From Pseudonocardia sp. CNS-004 (GTDB lineage Bacteria; Actinomycetota; Actinomycetes; Mycobacteriales; Pseudonocardiaceae): a stretch of DNA of 64,000 nucleotides. The stretch is from NCBI GenBank assembly GCA_001942185.1, contig MKJV01000080.1:39120-103119 (forward strand), in the 5' to 3' direction. Shown here in pieces: positions 29,487 to 38,969 of the stretch. The position numbers were made by a program, and so were the translations under genes. Each line of letters begins with the position of its first letter. Position 1 is the first letter of the stretch. Under the pieces are notes generated by a model. That model made no database searches, had not been told where the DNA came from, and worked only from the letters and a program-made list of their open reading frames with translations.

Positions 29487-29492
29487 TACCCT
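29487..29492 (+). promoter_or_regulatory. -10 element for the leuS leader
   Basis: TACCCT lies 7 bases before the GTG of the leader peptide, placing the transcript start at or next to the GTG (leaderless). The same spacing of TACCCT before a GTG occurs at 39704 ahead of the DUF5318 gene. Confidence 0.5.
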
Positions 29493-29498
29493 GGTGAC

Positions 29499-29537
29499 GT
29501 GGCCCGTCGACTCCTTCTCGAGGCCGCGCCGCACTGA
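29499..29537 (+). CDS. leuS leader peptide with three Leu codons
   Basis: A 12-residue reading frame VARRLLLEAAPH with consecutive leucine codons CTC CTT CTC, followed by a terminator and then leuS. Its stop falls just past the left arm of an inverted repeat: GGCCGCGCC (29522-29530) pairs with GGCGCGGCC (29556-29564). It is a standard ribosome-stalling attenuator layout: uncharged tRNA-Leu would stall the ribosome on the Leu codons and change downstream folding. Confidence 0.75.
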   Translation: MARRLLLEAAPH

Positions 29538-29564
29538 GCGTGTCTCACACGCACCGGCGCGGCC

Positions 29565-29602
29565 GACCCCTTCTGCCCGGAGGCAGGGGGGTCTTCTGTT
29601 TT
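29565..29602 (+). terminator. Attenuator terminator before leuS
   Basis: Stem GACCCCTTCTGCC with GGCAGGGGGGTC, loop CGGA, then TTCTGTTTT. It is one of the few hairpins in the window with a real T-tract and lies 32 bases before the leuS ATG, so it must be conditional. Confidence 0.8.
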
Positions 29603-29634
29603 CGGGCCACCCACGGACTTCCCAGGAGCGGGAC

Positions 29635-32527
29635 ATGAGCACGGACACGAGCGCAGCCGCGCCGGAGCGCGCCGATGCCGGGAGCGGGACGGGCGCGGAG
29701 AGCGCCCCGCCGTTCCGCTACGGCGCCGCGCTGGCCGCGCAGATCGAGCGTCGCTGGCAGGACCGGTGGGAGAACGAGGGCACGTTCCACGCTCCCAACC
29801 CGTCGGGGCCGTGGGCCGATCCCGAGGCCACCGGCCGCGAGAAGGTCTACCTGCTGGACATGTTCCCGTACCCGTCGGGCTCCGGGCTGCACGTCGGCCA
29901 CCCGCTGGGCTTCATCGGCACCGATGTGCTGGGCCGCTACCTGCGGATGAACGGCCGCACCGTGCTGCACACGATGGGCTTCGACGCGTTCGGCCTGCCC
30001 GCCGAGCAGTACGCGGTGCAGACGGGCACGCACCCGCGCAAGACCACCGAGGAGAACATCCAGCGCTACAAGGCGCAGCTGCGCCAGCTGGGCCTGGCCC
30101 ACGACGAGCGGCGCTCGGTGGCCACCACCGACGTCGAGTTCTACAAGTGGACGCAGTGGATCTTCCTGCAGATCTTCAACAGCTGGTACGACGAGGAGCA
30201 GCGGAAGGCGCGGCCCATCGCCGAGCTGGAGGCCGAGTTCGCGCGGGACGAGCGCCGGATGCCGGACGGCCGCGGTTGGGGCGAGCTGACGCGCGCCGAG
30301 CAGCGCACCGTGATCGACGGCTACCGGCTGGCCTACATCTCCGAGGCGCCGGTGAACTGGTGCCCCGGGCTGGGCACGGTGCTGGCCAACGAGGAGGTCA
30401 CTCCCGACGGGCGCAGCGAGCGGGGCAACTTCCCCGTGTTCCGCCGCAACCTGAAGCAGTGGATGATGCGGATCACGGCGTACTCCGACCGCCTGATCGA
30501 CGACCTGGACCGCCTGGAGTGGCCCGACTCGATCAAGACGATGCAGCGCAACTGGATCGGCCGATCCGCGGGCGCGCAGGTCCGGTTCCCCGTCGGCGGC
30601 ACCGACGGTGGCGAGATCGAGGTCTTCACCACGCGCCCGGACACGCTGTTCGGTGCGACGTACATGGTGCTGGCGCCGGAACACCCGCTGGTCGACGCGA
30701 TCGTGCCGCGGGAGTGGCCCGCTGAGGTCGACTCGCGCTGGACGGGTGGCGCGGCGACGCCGTCGGAGGCCATCGGGGCGTACCGGGCCGTCGCGGCGCG
30801 CAAGTCGGAGCTGGACCGCCAGGAGAACAAGGACAAGACCGGCGTCTTCACCGGTGCGTACGCCACCAACCCGGTGAACGACGAGCGCATCCCCGTGTTC
30901 GTCGCCGACTACGTGCTGATGGGCTACGGCACCGGCGCGATCATGGCGGTGCCGGGGCAGGACCAGCGCGACTGGGACTTCGCGGAGGCCTTCGGGCTGC
31001 CGATCGTGCGCACGGTGCAGCCGAGCGCGGGTTTCGACGGCGCCGCGTTCACCGGTGACGGCCCGGCGATCAACTCGGCGAACGCGAGATCAGCCTGAAC
31101 GGCATGGGCGTCACCGAGGCGAAGCAGGCCATCACCGAGTGGCTGGCCGGGCGCGGCGCGGGTGAGGCCGTGGTGCAGTACAAGCTGCGCGACTGGCTGT
31201 TCTCCCGCCAGCGGTACTGGGGCGAGCCGTTCCCGATCGTCTGGGACGAGGACGGGCCGATCGCGCTGCCGTCCGACCAGCTGCCCGTCGAGCTGCCCGA
31301 CGTCGACGACTACTCCCCCAAGACCTACGACCCGGACGCCGCCGACACCGAACCGGAGGCACCGCTGTCGCGGGCCTCCGAGTGGGTGGAGGTCGACCTG
31401 GACCTGGGTGACGGGCCGCGGCACTACCGCCGCGAGACGAACACGATGCCCCAGTGGGCCGGTTCGTGCTGGTACCCGATCCGGTACCTGGACCCGGAGA
31501 ACCACGACCGGTTCGTCGACGCCGACGTGGAGCGGTACTGGCTGGGCAAGGACCCGTCCCGGCCGAACGACCCCGGTGGCGTCGACCTGTACGTCGGTGG
31601 TGTCGAGCACGCGGTGCTGCACCTGCTGTACGCGCGGTTCTGGCACAAGGTCCTGTACGACCTGGGCCACCTGAGTTCGGAGGAGCCGTTCCGAAGGCTG
31701 GTCAACCAGGCTACATCCAGGCCTACGCCTACACCGACGCCCGCGGCGCCTACGTCCCGGCCGAGGAGGTGGCCGAGGACGAGGAGGGGCGTTTCACGTG
31801 GAACGGCCAGCCCGTGCGGCGTGAGTACGGGAAGATGGGCAAGTCGCTGAAGAACGTGGTGACGCCCGACGAGATGTGTGATCGCTACGGCGCCGACACC
31901 TTCCGGCTGTACGAGATGTCCACGGGCCCGCTGGAGGTCTCCCGGCCCTGGTCCACGCGGGACGTGATCGGGTCGCAGCGGTTCCTGCAGCGGGTCTGGC
32001 GCAACCTGGTGGACGAGCAGACCGGCGCGATCCGGGTCACCGACGACGAGCCCGACACCGACACGCTGCGCGCCCTGCACCGGGCGATCGCCGGCGTGCA
32101 CAGCGACTACGTGGGGCTGCGCTACAACACGGCCGCCGCCAAGCTGATCGAGCTGAACAACCACCTGACCAAGGTCTTCGGCACCGTCGGCGTGCCCCGC
32201 TCCGTGGCGGAGCCGCTGGTGCTGATGATGGCGCCGCTGACGCCGCACGTGGCCGAGGAGCTGTGGTCGCTGCTGGGCCACGACGGCTCGCTGGCCCACG
32301 GCCCGTTCCCGGTGGCAGACGAGCAGTACCTGGTGGCCGACACGGTCGAGTACCCGATCCAGATCAACGGCAAGGTGCGGTCGCGCATCACGGTGCCCGC
32401 CGACGCCTCGCGGGAGCAGGTGGAGGCCGCGGTGCTGGCCGACGAGAAGGTCGTCGCCGCGCTGGCGGGCGGCTCGCCGCGCAAGGTGATCGTGGTGCCC
32501 GGCCGGCTGGTCAACGTGGTGATCTGA
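29635..32527 (+). CDS. leuS: Leucyl-tRNA synthetase (frame breaks near 31088 and 31713)
   Basis: Charges tRNA-Leu. HIGH region YPSGSGLHVGHPLGFIGTD, CP1 editing domain TRPDTLFGATYMVLAPEHPL, catalytic FSRQRYWGEPFPIVWDEDG, KMSKS-type motif GKMGKSLKNVVTPDE, and anticodon-binding domain to the end. Frames switch after NSAN (31088) and after RLVNQ (31713); adding one G at each restores NAEISLNGMG and QGYIQAYAYTDARG. About 964 residues, normal. ATG 29635 follows AGGAG. Controlled by the leucine attenuator upstream. Confidence 0.97.
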
Positions 32528-32632
32528 CGCCTAGCCGGACACTCCGCGTGTGAGCCGTACCCCCGGCGCGGCATGATCATCGGATCGGTGCACCCACGGC
32601 CACATGCGGCCGTTCGCGCACCGAGGCCGCGA

Positions 32633-33417
32633 TCATGGCCGCCGGAGGCCCGGAGATCGGACACCGGACCCGCGGAGCAGCCGGGCGATCTCGCCGCGCA
32701 GCGCGACGAACTCCGGTGACTCGCGGGTCGTGATCTGGTCCCGGTCGGCAGGCAGGCCGACGGCCAGGTCGGCGACGATGCGTGCGGGCGACGGGGAGAG
32801 CACCAGCACCCGGTCGCCAGGTAGACGCTCTCGTCGATGTCGTGCGTGACCAGCAGCACCGTGGATGCGTGGTCGCGCCGGACCTCCCGCAGCAGGTCCT
32901 CCAGCTCGAGCCGGGTCTGGGCGTCCACCGACGCGAACGGCTCGTCCATCAGGAGCACCGCGGGCCGGCAGACCAGCGCGCGGGCGATGGCCGCCCGTTG
33001 CTGCATGCCACCGGACAGCTGCCACGGGTACCGGTCCCCCACGTCCGAGAGCCCGACGCGCTGCAGGGCCTGCGTCGCCAGCTCCCGGCGTGCTGCCCGG
33101 CCGAACCCGCGCCAGCGCAGCGGGAACTCGACGTTGCGGCGGGTGCTGAGCCACGGGAAGAGCGAGCGGCTGTAGTCCTGGAACACGATGGCGAGATCGG
33201 CCGGCACGCCGCGGACGGGCTCGCCGTGCAGCCGGACCTCGCCGCGTTCCGGTGCGAGCAGCCCGCCGACGGCGCGCAGCAGCGTGGACTTCCCGCACCC
33301 GGACGGCCCGACGACGCACACGAGCTCGCCCGCATCCACGGCGAAGCTCAGGTCGGCCACGGCGTGGTGCCCGCCCCGGAACGTGTGGCCGAGGCCGCTC
33401 ACCTCAAGCAGGGACAT
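32633..33417 (-). CDS. ABC transporter ATPase, nitrate/sulfonate/NMT1 type (frame break near 32822)
   Basis: Powers uptake through the two permeases encoded upstream. Walker A VVGPSGCGKSTLLRAVGGLL, Q-loop IVFQDYSRSLFPWL, signature QLSGGMQQRAAIARAL, Walker B AVLLMDEPFASVD and switch His VTHDIDESVYL. After ESVYL one G is missing; GDRVLVLSPSPARIVADLAV continues. SsuB/TauB family. ATG 33417 lies 14 bases inside the preceding permease gene. About 261 residues. Confidence 0.9.
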
Positions 33418-34195
33418 CGGTCGCCTCCCGGGTGGGTTGCCAGCGCAGCACCCGCCGCTCGACGAGGAGCAGCAGCGTGTTGAGCCCGAACCCCACGAAC
33501 CCGAGCAATGCGATCCACGCCCACATGACGGGGAAGTCGAACTGCCGCTGGGCGAACATCAGCTCGTAGCCGATCCCGTTGGCGGCGCCCACCAGCTCGG
33601 AGACGACCATCAGCAGCACCGCGATCGACAAGCTCAGGCGCAACCCGGCGAAGATCTTCGGCAGCGCGGCGGGGAGCACGACCAGCAGGGTCCGGTGCAC
33701 GAGCGGGGTGCGCAGGGAGCGGGCCGTCTCCTCCTGCACCCGGTCGAGCGAGCGCGCGCCGTCGACGGCGTTGAGCAGCACCGGCCAGAGCGCACCGAAG
33801 ACGATCGTGGCGACCTGCATGGTCGTCCCGATGCCGAACAGCACCAGGAACACCGGGATGAGCGTCGGCGGCGGGATCGCCCGGACGAAGGCGAACTGCG
33901 GCCCGACGTAGTCGATGGCGACCCGCGAGCGGCCGAGCGCGACCCCGCCGACGACGCCGAGCACGGCGGCGATCGTCCACCCGCCGAGCACCCGGCCGAT
34001 GCTCGGCAGGACGTCCTCGTAGACGGTGTCGGTGAGGAACGCCCGGCTCGCGGGACCGCCGAACCACAGCCGCGCGGCCGCGGCGGCGATGGTGCTCGGC
34101 GGGGGGAAGAACGCGCTGCCCCCGATGCGGGTGGCGGCCTCCCAGGCCGCGAGCGCCGGGACGAGGACCGCCGACCGCAGCAGCGCGTCGTTCAC
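33404..34195 (-). CDS. ABC transporter permease (SsuC/TauC type)
   Basis: A six-helix inner-membrane channel subunit. The EAA motif region EETARSLRTPLVHRTLLVVL precedes PAALPKIFAGLRLSLSIAVL. GTG 34195 starts 10 bases after the previous permease; 263 residues. Pairs with the next gene to form a heterodimeric pore. Confidence 0.88.
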   Translation of the reverse strand: MNDALLRSAVLVPALAAWEAATRIGGSAFFPPPSTIAAAAARLWFGGPASRAFLTDTVYEDVLPSIGRVLGGWTIAAVLGVVGGVALGRSRVAIDYVGPQFAFVRAIPPPTLIPVFLVLFGIGTTMQVATIVFGALWPVLLNAVDGARSLDRVQEETARSLRTPLVHRTLLVVLPAALPKIFAGLRLSLSIAVLLMVVSELVGAANGIGYELMFAQRQFDFPVMWAWIALLGFVGFGLNTLLLLVERRVLRWQPTREATDVPA

Positions 34196-34205
34196 GACGC
34201 GTCCT

Positions 34206-34967
34206 TCATGATGCGGCCGCCACGGTGCTCCACGGGAAGGCCGTCCGGACGAGTCGCTCGAGCCCTTCGTTGATCGCGAACCCGATCGTGCCGGCCACGA
34301 GCGTGGCCGCGAGCACGATGTCCATCCGCCCGGCACCGCTGCTCGCCTGCAGGATCGCGCTGCCGATGCCGCGGCTCGCGCCTGCGAGGAACTCCGTGCT
34401 GACCACGACGATCAGGGCGATCGCGGCGGACAGGCGCACCCCGGTCACCACGAACGGCGCGGCGGCCGGCAGCGCGACCGACACGGCGACGCGCCGCCGC
34501 GGCACACCGCAGGCCCGGGCGGTGTCGGTGAGGAGCGGGTCGAGCTCGCCGAGCCCGTAGACGGTGTTGTAGAGGATCGGCCAGATCGACGCGTACACCG
34601 CGAGCGTGATCTTGGCCTCCGGTCCGCCGCCCACCAGCAGGATGACCAGCGGGATCAGCGCGACGGACGGGATCGGCCGGAGCAGCTCGACGAGCGCCCT
34701 GGTCGCGACCCGCACCGCCCGGACGCTGCCCAGCACCAGCCCCGCAGGCACCGCGACCGCCACGGCCGTGCCGAGCGCGATCGCCCACGCCAGCACGGTG
34801 GCGATCACGTCGCGCAGGAACGCCTCGGTGCCCAGCAGCTCGGCCACCCGGACGAACACCACCGACGGGGGCGGCACGAACCGGGCGTCCACGAGACCCG
34901 CCCGGGTGACAGACTCCCAGATGCCCACGGCCACGAGCAGCCCGGCGAGGCCGCGCAGCGCCCGCAC
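34206..34967 (-). CDS. ABC transporter permease (SsuC/TauC type)
   Basis: The second permease of the system, about 253 residues, GTG 34967. PIPSVALIPLVILLVGGGPE and the EAA-like TDTARACGVPRRRVAVSVAL are typical. It begins 1 base after the binding-protein stop, so translation is probably coupled. Confidence 0.88.
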   Translation of the reverse strand: MRALRGLAGLLVAVGIWESVTRAGLVDARFVPPPSVVFVRVAELLGTEAFLRDVIATVLAWAIALGTAVAVAVPAGLVLGSVRAVRVATRALVELLRPIPSVALIPLVILLVGGGPEAKITLAVYASIWPILYNTVYGLGELDPLLTDTARACGVPRRRVAVSVALPAAAPFVVTGVRLSAAIALIVVVSTEFLAGASRGIGSAILQASSGAGRMDIVLAATLVAGTIGFAINEGLERLVRTAFPWSTVAAAS

Positions 34968-34968
34968 G

Positions 34969-35948
34969 TCAGGCCGAGGGGCCGATCATGGCCGCGGCGT
35001 CCACCCGCTCGCGGAGCACCCCGAACTCGAGGAGCAGGTCGGGAACGCGCTGCAGTTCGCGGGCGTCGGGCGTCGAGCGGAACGTCAGCAGTCCCGTGGC
35101 GGCGGCCGTCTCGGCGTCGATGCCGGTGTGCTCCACGAGCAGCGGCTCCACCTCGCCGCGGTCGGCGGCCTCGTCGGTGGCTTTCGCCAGCGCACGCTGG
35201 AAGGCCGCGATCGCGTCGCGGTTCTCCTCGGCGACGGTGGCGAGGGCGGCGTACCCGGCGGTGGGGAGCTCGGCGGCCGGGCCCGTCGCCGTGTCTGCGA
35301 TCGGGACCGCACCGACACTGCGCTCCGCGATGGTGATGAACGGCTCGGTGAGGAACGCCGCGTCGACGTCGCCGCGGGCCAGCGCGGGCGCGTCTCCGGG
35401 AACGGGATGCTGATCCACTGCACCCCGGACGAGTCGACGCCCGCTTCCCGCATCGCCGACTTCACGAGCGTGTCGGAGATCGTGTTGGTGGCGGTCACCG
35501 CGATCCGCTTACCGGCGAGATCGCCGATCGACCGGACACCGGAGGCCGGCACGGCCACGATCATCGTGGTGCCCGGGGCCGCCGCCGAGGCGTCCGCCAC
35601 GATGCGCAGGTCGGCGGCCTGCTGGCTCTGGGCGACGAAGAACGGCGTGTAGCTGCTGTACGCGACGTCCACCTCACCGCTGATCAGCTTGGCGAGCGAG
35701 GCCTGGCCGCTCGGCGCGGTGACCGCCTCGACCCGGACCCCCTCGGCCTCGAAGTAGCCGTTCTGCATCGCCAGGTGGAACGGGGCGAGGTCGGTGGTCG
35801 GCATGATCGAGACCGTGAGCCCGGGTGGTGACCCGTCCGCCGCCTGCTCCGCTTCCGATCCGCCGAGCAGACCGCAGCCCGCCACCCCCGCCGTCAACAC
35901 GAGCGCGAACGCGGCCGTGCGCAGGCGCCCGCCCATCCCCCCGAACAT
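34969..35948 (-). CDS. NMT1/SsuA-type substrate-binding lipoprotein (frame break near 35395)
   Basis: An extracytoplasmic receptor of the ABC system. The lipobox LTAGVAGC ends the signal peptide. LTVSIMPTTDLAPFHLAMQN and GYFEAEGVRVEAVTAPSGQA are the NMT1/THI5-like fold; related proteins bind sulfonates, nitrate or pyrimidine thiamine precursors, and the ligand cannot be told from sequence. After SIPFP one G is missing; GDAPALARGDVDAAFLTEPF continues. About 326 residues. First gene of the leftward operon. Confidence 0.87.
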
Positions 35949-36036
35949 GCATGTGACCGTAGGGGGCGTGGCTCCCTGTGACCAGGATCATTCTTGCCAC
36001 GTTTCCCGGCAGGTCCCCGCGCGGAGCGCGGGCCGG

Positions 36037-36448
36037 TCAGGCGTCCTTCTCCTTCTTGCCGAGCGCGCCGCGACCAGCACCGCGGCCCAGATCCCGAGCG
36101 GGATCGCGGGCCAGAACGCGTGCAGCGATCCGGAGACGAGTGACGTGGTGCCCCAGATGGCGATCATGATGACCGCGCCGCCCAGCCACTCCCGCCACTC
36201 GTCGAACCACTTGTGGCGTTCGACGGCCGCTGCGGGCTCCTTCTTGGCCGGCACGGTGTTCGGCGGGAGGTCGGCGGTGATCGGATCGAGGTCGCCGTAT
36301 GTGGTGGCGGCGTAGGCGGAGCGCAGCCTCGCGTCGTACTCGGTGAGGTCGAGCCGCCCCTCTTCGACCGCAACCCGCAGCCGCTCGGCCGTGGCGGCGC
36401 GATCGGCGTCGGAGATGCGCAGGTGGCTGCGGTCGCCTCGGAGCTCAC
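36037..36448 (-). CDS. DUF1707 and 2TM domain protein (frame breaks near 36437 and 36063)
   Basis: An N-terminal DUF1707 domain (LRISDADRAATAERLRVAVE, EGRLDLTEYDARLRSAYAAT, TYGDLDPITADLP) is followed by two hydrophobic segments (AVIMIAIWGTTSLVSG; FWPAIPLGIWAAVLVA) and a lysine tail ALGKKEKDA. The start VSSE and the tail each need one base restored. About 137 residues. DUF1707 proteins are common small actinobacterial membrane proteins without an established function. Confidence 0.78.
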
Positions 36449-36529
36449 CCGACCGATGGTACGAGCGCGGACCGCTACCGGCATCGATCGTTCGTCGGAC
36501 CCGGCGAGCAGCTCCGAGCTCGGCCGGCA

Positions 36530-36815
36530 GTGATCACGGCCCCGGCCACCGGACGAGCCCAGCGCGTCACGCACACCCGTGATCGGTCCGAGTTGCGCCC
36601 GATCGCCGTCGGCGGGGCGCCCAATGCCGTCTCGGAACGATCACGACCGCACGATCGGGGCGACTCGACCCACATCGCCCTCGCGGCGGCGAGCGGCGTG
36701 GTCTCGCACGGGTCAAGACGTTGCCGGGTGCGCCGGCCAGGACCGCAGCGCTTCCCGGCCGCGCCGGCACCGGTCAACCGGGGCCGTGATCACCGGAAGG
36801 GCCCGTGATCACGTA
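36530..36815. repeat. Intergenic dispersed repeat, copy C
   Basis: The 397-base spacer between the DUF1707 and NlpC/P60 genes contains no gene. Its middle aligns with 55030-55210: shared landmarks are GATCGCC, CGGGGCGCCCAA(T/C)GCC, TCTCGGA(A/C)CGATCA, CCTCGCGGCGGCGA and GCCGGCCAGGAC. It ends GTGATCACCGGAAGGGCCC, recalling the GATCACCGGAAGTGGTCC of copy B. Confidence 0.6.
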
Positions 36816-36845
36816 TGGCCACCGGTCGAGCTCGGCGGTACTCGC

Positions 36846-37366
36846 CTAGACCCGGCGCGCGGAGTTGAACTTCATCCGGCTCATGTCCGAGATCTTGACC
36901 GGGCTCTTGCGGGTGCTGGCGTGCACGATCTTGCCGTCGCCGATGTAGATCCCGACGTGGCTGACCGGCTTGTAGAAGAACACGAGGTCGCCGGGCTGCA
37001 GGTCGTCGCGCGAGACCGGGGTCCCGACCTTCGACTGGGCCCGGCTCGTGCGGGGCAGTGACTTGCCGGCCTTCTTGTAGGCCCACGAGACGAGGCCCGA
37101 GCAGTCGAAGCGTTCGGCCCGGTCGCCCCGTAGCGGTACGGGGAGCCGATCTTGCTCATGGCGTGCTGGAGCGCCGTGGCCCGGGCGGCCGCCGCTGATG
37201 CCGTGGCGACGGCGGGTGCGGCGAGGGCGGGCGTGCTGTGGGCGACCGGGGCGACGGCGGGTGCGGCCTCCGCGGTGGCGGGGAGCACTGCGATGACGGA
37301 GGCGGCCGCGGCGGCGGTGGTCACGACGGCAGCGCGCACCGCGAGGGCGGGGAGGAGCTTGGGCAC
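36846..37366 (-). CDS. Secreted NlpC/P60 peptidoglycan endopeptidase (frame break near 37110)
   Basis: Cleaves peptide stems of peptidoglycan. A signal peptide (AAVVTTAAAAASVIAVLPAT) and an Ala-rich linker lead to the catalytic domain: IGSPYRYGATGPNA, then FDCSGLVSWAYKKAGKSLPR with the nucleophile Cys in a shifted frame, His in PVSHVGIYIGDGKIVHASTR. One base is missing near 37110. GTG 37366; about 173 residues. The upstream leader resembles a c-di-AMP riboswitch, which commonly governs cell-wall hydrolases in actinobacteria. Confidence 0.88.
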
Positions 37367-37400
37367 GGGGAACGGTCCTCGGGGGTAGCACCGGCGGACG

Positions 37401-37432
37401 GGTCCCGCGGGCCGGGGGGAGCCCGCGGGACC
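37401..37432 (-). promoter_or_regulatory. Hairpin between riboswitch and NlpC/P60 start (expression platform)
   Basis: GGTCCCGCGGGC (37401-37412) and GCCCGCGGGACC (37421-37432) form a perfect 12-bp stem with an 8-base G-rich loop, 35 bases before the GTG. It lies where a ligand-controlled terminator would. Confidence 0.65.
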
Positions 37433-37545
37433 ACGGGCGAGGTGCGCCGTGCGCGGCCAGGGGTTCTCGCGCCCGGCCGCGCCGCATCCCGCCTGCCCGG
37501 CGGTGACCCTGCGCCCGTCGCTCCGGTTGAGCGCCGGTGACGCAG
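37433..37545 (-). ncRNA. Probable c-di-AMP riboswitch (ydaO/yuaA leader)
   Basis: On the minus strand the leader reads CGCTCAACCGGAGCGACGGG, then GCAGGGTCACCGCCGGGCAG, GCGGGATGCGGC, GAACCCCTGGCCGCGCACGG. The conserved CGCT-AACCGGAGC start, GGGTCACCGCCGGG core and CCGGGC..GAACC blocks are those I recognise from actinobacterial ydaO leaders ahead of NlpC/P60 and Rpf genes. Assignment is by memory of the pattern; a covariance-model search would settle it. Confidence 0.6.
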
Positions 37546-37828
37546 AGCCGTCCAGCAGATTACGAACGCATTTCGATGCGTTGCCATGACGCATCTCTCA
37601 AATCAGCGTCGGCTATCTGGTGAACCTGTCGATGATCGATTGCGCCGAATAGGTCATGATTCGGGTGAGTGCGCCCCACTTCTCCTGGATGATCTCGACA
37701 TGGCGGGTGACCTGCGCCACAAGAAGTGCCGTGATGTGTTCGTTATTGATGCAGACGGGTGAAACTGCTTCCGAAACGGAACGGATCGGGGGTCCGCGGA
37801 AAAGTTGGCGGTCTGCAAATGAATCGGC

Positions 37829-37859
37829 CCCGACCGTGGCGACGAGGGCCACGGTCGGG
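37829..37859 (-). terminator. Terminator hairpin after the inositol phosphate synthase gene
   Basis: CCCGACCGTGGC and GCCACGGTCGGG form a perfect 12-bp stem around a 7-base loop, 30 bases after the gene's stop. Confidence 0.75.
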
Positions 37860-37889
37860 CGACCGGGTGTGGAGCCGTGGGAGCAGCCG

Positions 37890-38969
37890 TCAGTGTTCCC
37901 GTTCGCCGCGGATGAACTCCTCCACGGCCTGGCGGGCGACGTCGTCGCTGTACTGCTCGGGCGGCGACTTCATGAAGTAGCTCGACGCGGACAGGACCGG
38001 GCCGCCGATGCCGCGGTCCTTCGCCAGCTTCGCGGCCCGCACGGCGTCGATGATGATGCCTGCGGAGTTGGGCGAGTCCCAGACCTCGAGCTTGTACTCC
38101 AGGTTCAGCGGCACGTCGCCGAACGCCCGCCCCTCCAGCCGGACGTAGGCCCACTTGCGGTCGTCGAGCCACGCGACGTAGTCCGACGGCCCGATGTGGA
38201 CGTTGTCGCGGCCCAGGTCGCGGTCGACCTGCGAGGTGACCGACTGCGTCTTGGACACCTTCTTCGACTCCAGCCGCTCGAGCTCCTTCATGTTCAGGAA
38301 GTCCATGTTCCCGCCCACGTTGAGCTGCATCGTGCGGTCGAGCTGCACGCCGCGGTCCTCGAACAGCCGGGCGAGCACGCGGTGGGTGATGGTGGCGCCG
38401 ACCTGGCTCTTGATGTCGTCGCCGATGATCGGCACGCCGGCGGCGCGGAACTTCTCCGCCCACTCCGGGTCGGAGGCGATGAACACCGGCAGGGCGTTGA
38501 CGAACGCCACGCCCGCGTCGAGGGCCGCCTGCGCGTAGAAGCGGTCGGCGGCCTCGCTGCCGACGGGGAGGTAGGACACGAGCACGTCGGTGCGGGTGTC
38601 ACGCAGCACCTGCGCGACGTCGACCGGCTCGTCGTCGGACTCGTCGATCGTCTCGCGGTAGAACCGGCCGAGCCCGTCGAGCGTGTGGCCGCGCTGCACC
38701 GGCACGCCGAGCGGTGGGACGTCGCAGATCTTGATCGTGTTGTTCTCGCTGGCCGAGATGGCCTCGGACAGGTCGTGCCCGACCTTCTTGGCGTCGACGT
38801 CGAACGCGGCGACGAACGTGACGTCGCGGACGTGGTACCCGCCGAAGTCGACGTGCATCAGGCCGGGCACGCGCGTGGCCGGGTCGGCATCCGCGTAGTA
38901 GTGCACGCCCTGCACGAGCGACGAGGCGCAGTTGCCCACGCCCACTACGGCGACACGGACCTCACTCAT
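37890..38969 (-). CDS. ino1: Inositol-3-phosphate synthase
   Basis: Converts glucose 6-phosphate to inositol 1-phosphate with NAD, the first step to phosphatidylinositol and mycothiol. VRVAVVGVGNCASSLVQGVH is the NAD-binding loop; further signatures are GDDIKSQVGATITHRVLARL, QLNVGGNMDFLNMKELERLE and SKKVSKTQSVTSQV. 359 residues, as in M. tuberculosis Ino1. The ATGA overlap with the PadR gene shows co-transcription. Confidence 0.96.
   Translation of the reverse strand: MSEVRVAVVGVGNCASSLVQGVHYYADADPATRVPGLMHVDFGGYHVRDVTFVAAFDVDAKKVGHDLSEAISASENNTIKICDVPPLGVPVQRGHTLDGLGRFYRETIDESDDEPVDVAQVLRDTRTDVLVSYLPVGSEAADRFYAQAALDAGVAFVNALPVFIASDPEWAEKFRAAGVPIIGDDIKSQVGATITHRVLARLFEDRGVQLDRTMQLNVGGNMDFLNMKELERLESKKVSKTQSVTSQVDRDLGRDNVHIGPSDYVAWLDDRKWAYVRLEGRAFGDVPLNLEYKLEVWDSPNSAGIIIDAVRAAKLAKDRGIGGPVLSASSYFMKSPPEQYSDDVARQAVEEFIRGEREH

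Noticed and set aside
31790..31805. parS-like CGTTTCACGTGGAACG inside leuS
   Set aside because: It has three mismatches, including one in the right arm, and lies within a conserved coding stretch, so I treat it as chance, though weak ParB binding is possible.
32528..32632. Possible further copy of the intergenic repeat after leuS
   Set aside because: It has GATCATCGGATCGGT and a CGGCCACATGCGGCCG palindrome, but the similarity to the other copies is too short to claim homology.
37613..37852. 79-codon leftward frame in a lower-GC stretch between NlpC/P60 and the inositol phosphate synthase gene
   Set aside because: Its only ATG lies inside the terminator stem, there is no ribosome site, and no family is recognisable. 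The stretch 37560-37830 is AT-richer than its surroundings and may be an insertion remnant.
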